Shown here: piece by piece, positions 46,687 through 55,642 of the stretch
How positions within the stretch are numbered: position 1 is the stretch's first letter
Layout: each line of letters starts with the position of its first letter
Source of the DNA: Bradyrhizobium neotropicale
GTDB lineage: Bacteria > Pseudomonadota > Alphaproteobacteria > Rhizobiales > Xanthobacteraceae
DNA length: 64,000 nucleotides
Assembly (NCBI RefSeq): GCF_001641695.1
Contig: NZ_LSEF01000058.1
Coordinates: forward strand, 44,249-108,248
Direction: 5' to 3'
Position numbers and translations under genes: made by a program
Notes under the pieces: generated by a model
Seen by the model: only the letters and a program-made list of their open reading frames with translations
Told to the model about the DNA's origin: nothing
Database searches by the model: none

Positions 46687-48651
46687 ATGCCCCGCGACAG
46701 CGACAAACACAACGATTCCCCGCGCGGCCGGCGTGATCGAGGCGGGCCCAAGGGGTCATTCAAGGGCCGCAGCGGCAAGCCGAGGGGACCTGAGAAGAAG
46801 TTCGCCAAGCGCGGCTTTGCCGGCAAGGGCGACCGCGACGAGCGCCCCTCCCGCGGCGACCGCGACAGCCGTCCGTTCCGCCGCCGTGAGGAGGGCGACG
46901 CCCCGCGCCGCGACTTCAGCGACCGGCCGCGCTTCAAGCGCGACGACCGCGGTGGCGAGGATCGCGGCGAGCGCAGCTTCAAGCCGCGTGGCGACCGCCC
47001 GTTCAAGCCGCGCGGAGATCGCCCGAAATTCGACCGTGACGAGCGCGCGCCGCGTGGCGAGCGCTCCGAGCGGCGCTTCGAGGACCGCAAGTTTTCGCGT
47101 GGCGGCTCGGATCGGCCCCGCAAGGATTTTGGCCGCGATCGTGATTTCGAGGGGAAAGAGCGAAAGCGCGACTTCGGTGATCGCAAGCGCGATTTCGAGG
47201 GCGGGGATCGCAAGCGCAGCTTCGGCGACCGTCCGCGCGATCGGGACGACCGCCCTCGCAAGAATTTTGGCAAACCTTTCGGCAAGGACTTTGGCGGCCG
47301 CGACCGCGGCGAGGAGAAGCCCTGGCGTCAGCGCGACGACCGCCGGGAAGGCGGGCGCAGCGAGGATCGTCCGCGCTTCCCCCGGCGGCGCGACGAGGGC
47401 GGTGAGGATCGCCCGCGTTTCTCGCGTTCGCGCGAGGAGCGCTTTGGCGAGGACCGTCCGAGGTTCGGTCGTTCGCGCGAGGATCGCGGCGAGGGCCGTT
47501 CCGACTGGCACGAGCATCCGCGCAGCGAGGGCCGCTTCCGCGACCGTCCGCGCCGCGACAACGAGGACGACAGCCAGATCTTCACCAGGCGCCCGGCCTT
47601 TGGCGGCCGCGGCGCCTATCGCGAGCGCGATCGTGATTTCGAGGGCCGTCCTCATCGCGACGAGGCGCCGAAGCCGAAGAAGGCCGGCGAGCGCATCGCC
47701 AAGGTGCTGGCGCGCGCGGGTCTCGCTTCGCGCCGCGACGCCGAGGAGATGGTCACGCAAGGGCGTGTCACCGTCAACGGCCGGGTGATCAATTCGCCGG
47801 CGCTGGACGTCACCCAGAACGACGTCGTCGCCGTCGACGGCAAGCCGTTGCCGCCGCGCGAGCGCACGCGGCTGTTCCTCTATCACAAGCCGCGCGGGCT
47901 GATGACGACGCATGACGATCCCGAGGGACGTCCGACCGTGTTCGACAATCTGCCCGAAGGCCTGCCGCGTCTGATCTCGGTCGGCCGGCTCGACTTCAAC
48001 ACTGAAGGCCTGCTGCTGCTCACCAATGATGGCGGGCTCGCGCGCACGCTCGAACTGCCGGATACCGGCTGGCTGCGCCGCTACCGCGTCCGCGCTCATG
48101 GCGACGTCACCCAGGCGCAGCTCGACGAGCTCAAGAACGGCATCGAGGTCGAGGGCGTCAAATATGGTCCGATCGAGGCGACGCTGGAGCGCGACCAGGG
48201 CGCCAATGTCTGGCTGGTGTTCGCGATCCGCGAAGGCAAGAACCGCGAGGTGCGCAACGTCTGCGCCCATCTCGGGCTCGAGGTGAACCGGCTGATCCGC
48301 GTGTCCTACGGCCCGTTCCAACTCGGCGAGATTCCCGAAGGCCAGGTCGACGAGATCAAGTCGCGCGTGCTGCGCGAGCAGCTCGGCGACAAGGTGATCG
48401 AGAAGTCGGGCGCGCAGTTCGACGTGCCCTCGAAATCTGCTTCGCGCGACGACGATGCCCCGCGCGAGAAGAAGCCGGTGAGCAAGAGGGCGGTGATCAG
48501 CGACCGCAAGGGCCGTCGCGTGCTGGTGCAGCGCACCGGCAGCGAGGAGGCGCGCGAGCGCAACGAGCTCGAGGCCTCAGGCTATGGCCCGCCGCGCCGT
48601 CCCAAGCGCGGCTATCACGGCAAGCGCGATTTGAAGCCGCGGGAGGACTAG
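46687..48651 (+). CDS. RluB/RsuA-type pseudouridine synthase with long charged extension
   Basis: A 654-residue protein. Residues 1 to about 333 are low-complexity, built of Arg/Asp/Gly/Phe repeats (FGDRKRDFEG, RPRFSRSREE). Then an S4 domain (ERIAKVLARAGLASRRDAEEMVTQGRVTVNG) and an RsuA-like catalytic domain with VGRLDFNTEGLLLLTNDG carrying the catalytic Asp, followed by a basic tail. It should modify 23S rRNA (RluB target U2605). ATG 46687 is chosen; a GTG is 12 bases upstream. Coding continues directly into rsmD. Confidence 0.9.
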   Translation: MPRDSDKHNDSPRGRRDRGGPKGSFKGRSGKPRGPEKKFAKRGFAGKGDRDERPSRGDRDSRPFRRREEGDAPRRDFSDRPRFKRDDRGGEDRGERSFKPRGDRPFKPRGDRPKFDRDERAPRGERSERRFEDRKFSRGGSDRPRKDFGRDRDFEGKERKRDFGDRKRDFEGGDRKRSFGDRPRDRDDRPRKNFGKPFGKDFGGRDRGEEKPWRQRDDRREGGRSEDRPRFPRRRDEGGEDRPRFSRSREERFGEDRPRFGRSREDRGEGRSDWHEHPRSEGRFRDRPRRDNEDDSQIFTRRPAFGGRGAYRERDRDFEGRPHRDEAPKPKKAGERIAKVLARAGLASRRDAEEMVTQGRVTVNGRVINSPALDVTQNDVVAVDGKPLPPRERTRLFLYHKPRGLMTTHDDPEGRPTVFDNLPEGLPRLISVGRLDFNTEGLLLLTNDGGLARTLELPDTGWLRRYRVRAHGDVTQAQLDELKNGIEVEGVKYGPIEATLERDQGANVWLVFAIREGKNREVRNVCAHLGLEVNRLIRVSYGPFQLGEIPEGQVDEIKSRVLREQLGDKVIEKSGAQFDVPSKSASRDDDAPREKKPVSKRAVISDRKGRRVLVQRTGSEEARERNELEASGYGPPRRPKRGYHGKRDLKPRED

Positions 48652-49206
48652 TTGCGCGTCGTCGGCGGTCGATTGAAGGGGCGCAATCTCGCCTCACCGT
48701 CCTCGCGCGACATCCGCCCGACTGCGGATCGCCTGCGCGAGTCCGTGTTCAACATTCTCGTGCACGCCTATGACGATCCGATCCAGGATGCGCGCGTGCT
48801 CGATCTCTTCGCCGGCACCGGCGCGCTCGGCATCGAGGCGGTCTCGCGCGGCGCGAAATTCACGCTGTTCGTCGACAACGGCGCCGAGGCCCGCGCGTTG
48901 CTCCGCAACAATGTCGAGGCGCTCGGCCTTGGCGGTGTGACCAAGGTCTATCGCCGCGATGCGACCGATCTCGGCCCCGCGCATCCGGTCGAGCCGTTCT
49001 CGCTGGTGTTTCTCGATCCGCCCTATGGCAAAGGTTTTGCCGAGCAGGCGCTCGCCTCGTTGCGCGACGGCGGCTGGCTTACGCCGGGTGCGCTGCTGGT
49101 GGTCGAGGAGGCGAAGGCCGCGCTATTCGCGGCGCCTGAAGGCTACGAGGAGTTGGAGCGGCGCGCTTATGATGACACGGAGTTCGTGTTTCTGAGAGCT
49201 TCGTAG
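48652..49206 (+). CDS. rsmD: 16S rRNA (guanine966-N2)-methyltransferase RsmD
   Basis: A 184-residue methyltransferase that methylates G966 in 16S rRNA. The start RVVGGRLKGRNLASP, SAM motif VLDLFAGTGALGIEAVSRG and the catalytic LVFLDPPYGKG (NPPY-like) are present. It begins with TTG immediately after the pseudouridine synthase stop, so two rRNA modification enzymes are co-translated. Confidence 0.95.
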   Translation: MRVVGGRLKGRNLASPSSRDIRPTADRLRESVFNILVHAYDDPIQDARVLDLFAGTGALGIEAVSRGAKFTLFVDNGAEARALLRNNVEALGLGGVTKVYRRDATDLGPAHPVEPFSLVFLDPPYGKGFAEQALASLRDGGWLTPGALLVVEEAKAALFAAPEGYEELERRAYDDTEFVFLRAS

Positions 49207-49210
49207 AGAT

Positions 49211-49290
49211 CGTAGGGTGGGCAAAGCGAAGCGTGCCCACCACGTCGTGAGATGGTGGGCACGGCGCTGCGCGCCTTTGCCCACCCTACG
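49211..49290. repeat. Inverted repeat (GTAGGGTGGGCAAAG type)
   Basis: CGTAGGGTGGGCAAAGCG...CGTGCCCACCA pairs with TGGTGGGCACGGCG...CTTTGCCCACCCTACG. It is the second copy of the family seen at 23904-23995 and sits between convergent rsmD and mutL. Confidence 0.85.
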
Positions 49291-49299
49291 AGTTCGAAC

Positions 49300-51111
49300 T
49301 TACCTTCGCCCGAACAGCTTCTCCACATCCGCAAGCTTCAGCTCGACATAGGTCGGCCGGCCGTGATTGCACTGGCCGGAGTTCGGCGTCTCCTCCATCT
49401 CGCGCAGCAGTGCGTTCATCTCCTCCGGCTTGAGCCGGCGGCCGGCACGTACCGAACCATGGCAGGCCATGGTGGCAGCGACGTGCATCAGGCGGCGCTC
49501 CAGCGGCAGCGCCTCGTCCCATTCGGCCATGTGCTCGGCGAGGTCGCGCAACAAGCCGCCCGCATTGGTCTTGCCGAGCAGCGACGGCGTCTCGCGCACA
49601 GCGACCGCGCCGGGGCCGAAGGATTCGATCGCGAGCCCGAAGGACGCAAGCTCGTCGCCGCGTGCGAGCAATCGCTCGACCGTGCCCTCATCCATCTCGA
49701 CGATCTCGGGGATCAGGAGGATCTGCCGCTGCACGCCGTTGGCTGCCAATGACGCCTTCAGCCGCTCATAGACGATGCGCTCGTGTGCGGCATGCTGGTC
49801 GACGATGACGAGGCCGTCGCGCGTCTGCGAGACGATGTAGTTTTCGTGGATCTGCGTGCGGGCTGCCCCGAGTGGGCGATCGACGAGGTCGCCGATCGGC
49901 TGCGTCTCGATCCGCACATCTGCGCTCGGTGCGCCGACATCAAAGGCGGCCTGCGCGCGCTCCGCGAAAACGGGCGCGGCGGCGCCGTCGAACGACGGCT
50001 GCGGCGCCGTAGGCGCCGACGGCGACTGCCGCCAGTCCCAGCTCGCCGGGCGTGGCGCGAAAGCAGGGCGGAACGAGGACAACGCGCTGCCGCCGCTGTT
50101 GGCGGCCGTGCGCCGACCCTCGCGCGCCAAGCCCTCCTTCAATCCATGCACGATCAGGGCGCGCACGAGGCCGGCGTTGCGGAACCGCACCTCGGTCTTG
50201 GCCGGATGCACGTTGGCGTCGACCTCGCGCGGGTCGAGCGTGACGAACAGCGCCACCACGGGATGGCGGTCGCGCGGCAGATAGTCGGAATAGGCCGCGC
50301 GCACCGCGCCGAGGATCAGCTTGTCGCGCACCGGGCGGCCGTTGACGAACAGATACTGCCCGAGTGCGTTGGCTTTCGTCAGCGCAGGGGCGGCGGCATA
50401 GCCGGCGACCACGACGCCCTCGCGTTCGGCGTGAACCTCGATGGCGTGGCTGCGGAACTCCGCCCCCAAAATATCGCCGAGCCGCGTCAGGCGGCCGGCG
50501 GCGCCGGGCAGCGCCGCGGCCCAGGTGACTGGTGCGCGCTCCTCGCCTGCCAGCGTGAAGGCGATATCCGGCCGCGCCATCGCCAGGCGCCGCACCACCT
50601 CGCGGATGGCTTCGGCCTCGGTGCGGTCGGTCTTCAGAAACTTCAGCCGCGCCGGTGTCGCGTAGAAGAGGTCGTTGACCTCGACGCGGGTGCCGTGCGC
50701 CAGCGCCGCCGGCATGATCTCGGACTTGTCGCCGCCCTCGACCGACAGCGCCCAGGCATGCGGCTCGCTCGCATGCCGCGTCGTGATCGAGAGCCGCGCG
50801 ACCGAGCCGATCGAGGGCAGTGCCTCGCCACGGAACCCGAGCGTGCGGATCTGCAGCAGGTCCTCGTCGTCGAGCTTGGAGGTGGCATGGCGCTCGACCG
50901 CAAGCGACAGGTCCTTCGCGGTCATGCCGCCGCCGTCGTCGGTGATGCCGATCCGCCGCCGCCCGCCGCCATCGGTGAACACGTCGATCCTGCTCGCACC
51001 GGCATCGATCGCGTTCTCGACGAGCTCCTTGACCACGCTCGCCGGGCGCTCGACCACCTCGCCGGCGGCGATGCGGTTGACGACTTGCTCTGGAAGCTGG
51101 CGGACGGGCAT
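49300..51111 (-). CDS. mutL: DNA mismatch repair protein MutL
   Basis: A 603-residue MutL. The N-terminal GHKL ATPase shows VVKELVENAIDAGAS, DDGGGM and TLGFRGEALPSIGSV. A linker of about 100 residues precedes the C-terminal domain, where DQHAAHERIVYE matches the DQHA-x2-E-x4-E metal motif of MutL proteins with nicking activity, as expected without MutH. C-terminal region CNHGRPTYVEL completes that site. Monocistronic. Confidence 0.96.
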   Translation of the reverse strand: MPVRQLPEQVVNRIAAGEVVERPASVVKELVENAIDAGASRIDVFTDGGGRRRIGITDDGGGMTAKDLSLAVERHATSKLDDEDLLQIRTLGFRGEALPSIGSVARLSITTRHASEPHAWALSVEGGDKSEIMPAALAHGTRVEVNDLFYATPARLKFLKTDRTEAEAIREVVRRLAMARPDIAFTLAGEERAPVTWAAALPGAAGRLTRLGDILGAEFRSHAIEVHAEREGVVVAGYAAAPALTKANALGQYLFVNGRPVRDKLILGAVRAAYSDYLPRDRHPVVALFVTLDPREVDANVHPAKTEVRFRNAGLVRALIVHGLKEGLAREGRRTAANSGGSALSSFRPAFAPRPASWDWRQSPSAPTAPQPSFDGAAAPVFAERAQAAFDVGAPSADVRIETQPIGDLVDRPLGAARTQIHENYIVSQTRDGLVIVDQHAAHERIVYERLKASLAANGVQRQILLIPEIVEMDEGTVERLLARGDELASFGLAIESFGPGAVAVRETPSLLGKTNAGGLLRDLAEHMAEWDEALPLERRLMHVAATMACHGSVRAGRRLKPEEMNALLREMEETPNSGQCNHGRPTYVELKLADVEKLFGRR

Positions 51112-51344
51112 GGGCTTAGGTCTGGGGATTCGCTGGTCGCGTTATCTTAAGCCGTGTTGCGTCAAAAGCATGTGTTGAGCAACCCCATCGTGACAGGCTG
51201 GGGAAGGGGAAGGTCTATCACATTGAAGACATTGGACGTTCGCGCGCCGGTGACGGGTGCCAATCTCCTGCCGCAGTCCTGATTGTGAGGCGTGGGGCAG
51301 GGGTGTAGCATCGTGAAAAAATGGCAACAGGACGGGAGGACGCC

Positions 51345-51662
51345 ATGTGCCATCTCTTCGCGCATCAGCCCCAACGCGACTACGAGTCCCAGACCCGCTC
51401 ATTGCGGATCGACGGGCATTGCACCTCGATCCGCCTGGAAATGGCGTTTTGGGACACACTGGAGGAGATCGCGGCCAAGGAGAGCATGAGCCTCGGCAAG
51501 TTCCTGACGACGCTCTACAACGAGGTCCTCGACCATCACGGCGAGGTCAACAATTTCGCCTCGCTGCTGCGCTGCTCCTGCCTGATCTACCGCTCCAGGA
51601 GCATGGCGCCGGTGCAGGACTTCAAGAGGGCGGTTACGCCCATTCTCGATGCGGCTGAATAG
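51345..51662 (+). CDS. Ribbon-helix-helix domain protein
   Basis: A 105-residue protein with a ribbon-helix-helix core (RSLRIDGHCTSIRLEMAFWDTLEEIAAKESMSLGKFLTTLYNE), matching the RHH_4 family. Such dimers bind DNA or act as antitoxin-like regulators, but no toxin gene is adjacent. ATG 51345 has GGGAGGA 5 bases upstream and beats an ATG at 51321. Function unknown. Confidence 0.82.
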   Translation: MCHLFAHQPQRDYESQTRSLRIDGHCTSIRLEMAFWDTLEEIAAKESMSLGKFLTTLYNEVLDHHGEVNNFASLLRCSCLIYRSRSMAPVQDFKRAVTPILDAAE

Positions 51663-51698
51663 CCATCCATCATCAGGTGCGCGCTTCCCCTAAAGCAA

Positions 51699-51730
51699 AA
51701 GCGGCTCTGTCCGAAAGGACAGAGCCGCTT
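51699..51730. terminator. Strong hairpin between RHH gene and GMC operon
   Basis: A 14-bp perfect stem (51699-51712 with 51717-51730) with a GAAA loop. A short T-run follows on the minus strand (TTTTGC), so it probably ends the GMC operon; it may also stop the RHH transcript, though no T-run follows on the plus strand. Confidence 0.65.
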
Positions 51731-51748
51731 CGCTATAGGTTCACTCAG

Positions 51749-51880
51749 CGTCATTCCGGGGCGCGACGAAGTCGCGAGCTATGATGCGCAATTGCGCATC
51801 TGAGAATCCATTTACCCACATACTCTGCGGCCTGATGGATTCCGGGCTCCCTCGCTCCGCTCCGGCCCCGGAATGACGGA
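51749..51880. repeat. Inverted repeat (GTCATTCCGGGGC type), second copy
   Basis: CGTCATTCCGGGGCGCGACGAAGTCGCGAGC ... GGCCCCGGAATGACGG, with the same internal stretch GCGGCCTGATGGATTCCGGGC as the copy at 43484-43594. An extra hairpin (ATGCGCAATTGCGCAT) is inserted here. Confidence 0.82.
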
Positions 51881-51902
51881 ATGGATTGTCGGAGTCACAA
51901 CA

Positions 51903-53471
51903 CTAGATCTCCTTCTTCTGCATCGCGCCGGCGATGTAGTCGGCCTGCCGGATGGCGAGCGCGACGATGGTCAGCGTCGGATTGCAGGCCGCGCCGCTGG
52001 TGAACTGGCTGCCGTCCGAGACGAACAGATTCTTGATGTCGTGGGTCTGCCCGAACTTGTTGACGACGCCATCCTTCGCCTTCTCGCTCATCCGGTTGGT
52101 GCCGAGATTGTGAGTGCTCGGATAGGGCGGCGTCGGATAGGTCACGGTGGCGCCGACAGCGTCGTAGACCGCGGCACCCTGCTTGTAGGCGTGGGCGCGC
52201 ATCGCGACATCGTTGGGATGATCGTCGAAATGCACGCTCGCGACCGACATTCCGTGCTTGTCCTTCACGGTCGGATCGAGCGTGATGCGGTTGGTTTCCT
52301 GCGGCATGTCCTCGCCGACCAGCCACATGCCGGCCATCCGCGGATAGCCGTCGAGCGCTGAGGTGAACGGACGTCCCCAGGCGCCGGGATTGAGGAACGC
52401 GGCCATGAACGGCAGGCCGATCGACAGCGTCTCCATCTCGTAGCCGCCGACGAAGCCGCGCTTCGGATTGTTGGCCGCCTCGTCGCGGATGATGCCGGCC
52501 ATGGTCGTGCCGCGATACATGTGCACCGACTTTTCGAACACCGCGTAGACGCTGCCCGTCATGTGGCGCATGTAGTTGCGGCCGACCTGGCCGCTGGAGT
52601 TGGCGAGGCCGTCGGGGAACATGGTCGAGGCGCTGTTGAGCAGCAGCCGCGGGCTCTCGATCGAATTGCCGGCGACCGCAACGATGCGCGCCTTCTGGCG
52701 CTGCGTCGCGCCGCTCTCGTCGGCATAGACGACGCCGGTGACCTTGCCGCTGGCGTCGTGCTCGATCTTGATCACCATGCTGTTGGGCCGGACCTCGAGA
52801 TTGCCGGTCGCCTCGCCCTTCGGGATCTCGGTATAGAGCGTCGACCATTTCGCGCCGGATTTGCAGCCCTGGAAGCAGAAGCCGATCTGCTGGCAGGAGC
52901 CGCGTCCATCGCGTGGCTGGCTGTTGATCGCCATGTTGCCGGTGTGCACGGTCTTGTAGCCGAGCTTCTTCGCGCCGGCTTCGAGCACCTTGAAATTATT
53001 GTTGCCGGGAAGTCCGGGAATGCCGTTGGTGCGGGTCACGCCCATCTTGTTCTCGGCTTTGGCGTACCATGGCTCCATCTCCGCGAGCGTGACCGGCCAG
53101 TCCAGCAGGTTGGCGCCGGGAATGTTGCCGTAGGTGCTTTTCACCTTGAACTCGTGCTCGTCGAAGCGCAGCGAGGCGCCGGCCCAATGCACCGTCGAGC
53201 CGCCGACCGCCTTGACGATCCAGGCGGGAAGATTCGGGAAGTCCTTGGCGACGCGCCATGTTCCCGACGTGGTGCGCGTGTCCGACCAGGCGAGCTGGGA
53301 AAAGCTGTCCCACTCGTCGTTGATGAAGTCCTGGTTCTCGATGCGAGGACCTGCTTCGAGAATGACGACCTTGACGCCCTTCTGCGCGAGCTCGTTGCCC
53401 AGCGTGCCGCCACCGGCTCCGGAGCCGACGATCACCACAACGCCACTGTCGTTCAGATCGAATTTTGCCAT
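51903..53471 (-). CDS. GMC-family flavoprotein dehydrogenase, large subunit
   Basis: A 522-residue FAD oxidoreductase. It has VVIVGSGAGGGTLGNELAQKG at the N terminus, the GMC-type GGSTVHWAGASLRF and the C-terminal FVSDGSQFTSGAACNPTLTIVALA. It has no signal peptide, so it is expected to be exported with the Tat-borne small subunit. Similar proteins oxidise sugars, gluconate or glycosides, passing electrons to a cytochrome c. It is the last gene of a four-gene operon. Confidence 0.9.
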   Translation of the reverse strand: MAKFDLNDSGVVVIVGSGAGGGTLGNELAQKGVKVVILEAGPRIENQDFINDEWDSFSQLAWSDTRTTSGTWRVAKDFPNLPAWIVKAVGGSTVHWAGASLRFDEHEFKVKSTYGNIPGANLLDWPVTLAEMEPWYAKAENKMGVTRTNGIPGLPGNNNFKVLEAGAKKLGYKTVHTGNMAINSQPRDGRGSCQQIGFCFQGCKSGAKWSTLYTEIPKGEATGNLEVRPNSMVIKIEHDASGKVTGVVYADESGATQRQKARIVAVAGNSIESPRLLLNSASTMFPDGLANSSGQVGRNYMRHMTGSVYAVFEKSVHMYRGTTMAGIIRDEAANNPKRGFVGGYEMETLSIGLPFMAAFLNPGAWGRPFTSALDGYPRMAGMWLVGEDMPQETNRITLDPTVKDKHGMSVASVHFDDHPNDVAMRAHAYKQGAAVYDAVGATVTYPTPPYPSTHNLGTNRMSEKAKDGVVNKFGQTHDIKNLFVSDGSQFTSGAACNPTLTIVALAIRQADYIAGAMQKKEI

Positions 53472-53501
53472 ATGCGTTCTCCTGAACCGTTGGGGTGCGA
53501 C

Positions 53502-54050
53502 CTAAGCCTTCGGCAGCCAGTCGATGTCGGCAAAGCCGCGGTTGATGTAGCCGCCGTGCTCGGCGGAGGAGCCCTCGTAACCGAACTTCGGCCAGACCTC
53601 TTTCTGATTGTAGAGCGATACGATGAGGTCGCCGCGCACCTTCTGGAAGAAGTCGCTCTGCTCGATCTCTTTCAGCAGCACCACGCGGTCGGCCTCCCAG
53701 GGCACTTCGGCATAGGGCAGCTTGTGACGGTCGCGCGCATTCTGGTCGAGCCGGGCGATGCCGTCGCTGATCAGCGATTTGACGGCGGGATCCTTGGCCG
53801 CCTTGCCGTCCCACGGCTTGATCGCGACGATGTAGTAGCTGTCACCGAGAACATCGTGCGGATAGATGTCGCGTGCGACCTTCAGCAGCGTCTTCATCGT
53901 CGCGGGTTCCAATGCGCTCGCATCGTCGGCCCAGGCGCTCTCGATGCTGACGCCGACGCTGGTCGCTGCGGCCACGACCGGCACGGCCGTCGCCGCGCCC
54001 TTGAGAAAGACGCGGCGGCTATGCTTGCTTCGACGGTCGACTTCTCTCAT
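53502..54050 (-). CDS. Gluconate 2-dehydrogenase subunit 3 family protein (Tat signal)
   Basis: A 182-residue small subunit. The twin-arginine signal is SRRVFLKGAATAVPVVAAA; the mature part (MKTLLKVARDIYPHDVLGDSYYIVAI) is the conserved family fold. It probably carries the GMC subunit through the Tat pore as a hitchhiker. It lies 30 bases upstream of that gene and is co-transcribed. Confidence 0.9.
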   Translation of the reverse strand: MREVDRRSKHSRRVFLKGAATAVPVVAAATSVGVSIESAWADDASALEPATMKTLLKVARDIYPHDVLGDSYYIVAIKPWDGKAAKDPAVKSLISDGIARLDQNARDRHKLPYAEVPWEADRVVLLKEIEQSDFFQKVRGDLIVSLYNQKEVWPKFGYEGSSAEHGGYINRGFADIDWLPKA

Positions 54051-54080
54051 GGTGTTCCTCCGTAGTTCTTGTGATTTTGA

Positions 54081-54476
54081 TTAATTGAAACGTCCGCCCC
54101 GCTGGATCACCTCGATCTTGTAGCCATCGGGATCACTGACGAAGAAGAAGCGCGCCAGCGTCTTGCCATCGTGCTTGAAGTCGCGCAGCGGTCCCGGCGC
54201 GAGCTTCTCGCGCTCGAAGCGCGCGTGCTCGGCATCGAGATCCTCGACCACCACGGCGAGATGGCCGTAGCCGTCACCCAGGCCGTACGGTTCCTTGCGA
54301 TCGAAATTGACCGTCAGTTCCACCTCGAAAGGTGAGGACGGGTGACGCAGGTAGATCAAGGCAAAGTCCGCGAACTTCAGGTGATCTGTGACCTCGAGGC
54401 CGAAGGCGCGCCTGTAGAAGTCGAGCGATCGCGCCTCATCGAATACACGGATCATGGAATGGACCGGTTTCGCCAT
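54081..54476 (-). CDS. VOC (glyoxalase/bleomycin-resistance fold) protein
   Basis: A 131-residue protein with two beta-alpha-beta-beta-beta modules. It starts MIRVFDEARSLDFYRRAFGLEV and has the metal-ligand-type YGHLAVVVEDLDA and the end FFVSDPDGYKIEVIQRG. It resembles lactoylglutathione lyases. It stands inside the dehydrogenase operon, abutting the cytochrome gene, so a role in handling the oxidised product is conceivable. Confidence 0.85.
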   Translation of the reverse strand: MAKPVHSMIRVFDEARSLDFYRRAFGLEVTDHLKFADFALIYLRHPSSPFEVELTVNFDRKEPYGLGDGYGHLAVVVEDLDAEHARFEREKLAPGPLRDFKHDGKTLARFFFVSDPDGYKIEVIQRGGRFN

Positions 54477-54887
54477 TCAGTTCTGCTCCTTCAGGTAAGC
54501 GATGATGGCGGCGCGCGTCTCCGGCTTGGCCTGCCGGTAGGCCATGACCACGCCGGGAATGACGGCTTGCGGATTGGTCAACCAGGCATCGAGCCTGGCC
54601 TCGTCCCAGATGAACTCCGCTTTCGCGAGGCTCTCCGAATAGCGGAAGCCTTCGACCTTGCCGGCCGGCCGTCCCACGACCTTGACCAGCGGCGGGCCCT
54701 GCCGCATCGGCGCTGACGTATCCATCGTGTGGCACACCGCGCATTGCTGCTTGAACAGCGTCGCGCCATCCGGCGGCTTTGCGGCCGGCAAAGGCATTTG
54801 CGCGTCGGCAACCCGCACCACCAGCACCACTGCGGTGCACAATCCCAGCACGACTGCGCGCATCACCAAGAGCCCGCTCATCCACAT
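54477..54887 (-). CDS. Periplasmic class I cytochrome c
   Basis: About 136 residues with an N-terminal hydrophobic segment (AVVLGLCTAVVLVVRVADA) as signal or anchor. The heme motif CAVCH in FKQQCAVCHTMD and a distal Met (GVVMAYRQA) fit class I cytochrome c. It likely accepts electrons from the GMC flavoprotein. The start is uncertain; ATG 54887, 54881 or 54863 are all possible. First gene of the operon. Confidence 0.85.
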   Translation of the reverse strand: MWMSGLLVMRAVVLGLCTAVVLVVRVADAQMPLPAAKPPDGATLFKQQCAVCHTMDTSAPMRQGPPLVKVVGRPAGKVEGFRYSESLAKAEFIWDEARLDAWLTNPQAVIPGVVMAYRQAKPETRAAIIAYLKEQN

Positions 54888-55173
54888 CAACGTCAGCGCG
54901 CGCAAACTCTAGGCGGCGTCAGAGATGCGGTGGTAGTAGCGGGCTATTTCGCTGCAAGCGGTGGTGCTCGCGGCGTGCGTGTGTTCCGCGCTGCCGCATA
55001 TGAGGAGCACAATTCCGCGAAAGCGCCCCGAAATCCCTAAACGATGACCACACGACGCGGATTGCATGACGACCGCGCCGTTCGAGTTCTTTACGCGATG
55101 ACATGGTCCGGTGCAGCCGAGCGGCGTGGGAAACAGCCGAACCGTTCATCGCGAAAAAATCCAGGAGAAATGG

Positions 55174-55482
55174 ATGAAGTTGGTCAAGACCTCTGTGATC
55201 GCATGCGCTGTCTCGGCTCTCATTGCGACGCCCGTTCTCGCACAAGGCACGTCATCCGGCGCCAAGACAGGCGGCACCGTGCAAAGCAAACCCATGCAGG
55301 GCGGCACGGCCGGCAGTGGGGATGAGGATCTCAGCACCGAGCAGGGGGCTCCGGGCGAGAAGATGGGCATGAAGTCGACCAAAGGGACGAAGGGCGCGGT
55401 CGGCACCACGGGCAGCGCGGCGCCCAGGGGGACGGTCAACGATCCCGCTTCGGGCGGTTCCGCGAGCGGCAAGCGCTACTAG
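55174..55482 (+). CDS. Small secreted Gly/Ser/Thr-rich protein
   Basis: A 102-residue protein with a signal peptide (VIACAVSALIATPVLA/Q). The mature part is a disordered Gly/Thr/Ser/Lys stretch (TKGTKGAVGTTGSAAP) with no fold that I recognise. AGGAGAAA precedes the ATG. A terminator is 120 bases downstream. Proteins of this type are common in Bradyrhizobium and unassigned. Confidence 0.7.
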   Translation: MKLVKTSVIACAVSALIATPVLAQGTSSGAKTGGTVQSKPMQGGTAGSGDEDLSTEQGAPGEKMGMKSTKGTKGAVGTTGSAAPRGTVNDPASGGSASGKRY

Positions 55483-55604
55483 AAACCTTCCCGTTCCGAT
55501 GGAAGCGGAACGGGGGCTCTAGATTCTTGGTTTGACGCGTTTTCTTTACGCGAACCGGTATCCACTTCGCTCGAAAACGCTCTAACGCCGAGATTCGAAA
55601 CGGC

Positions 55605-55639
55605 AAACCTCCAGTCGTTCCGCGACTGGAGGTTTTTTT
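55605..55639 (+). terminator. Rho-independent terminator
   Basis: A 13-bp stem (55605-55617 with 55623-55635) around TTCCG, with seven T residues (55633-55639). It ends the small secreted gene; the arfB gene converges from the other side and its stop lies 3 bases beyond. Confidence 0.9.
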
Positions 55640-55642
55640 CGC

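Noticed and set aside
51345..51662. Ribbon-helix-helix gene as antitoxin of a toxin-antitoxin pair
   Set aside because: No toxin-sized gene lies next to it on the same strand.
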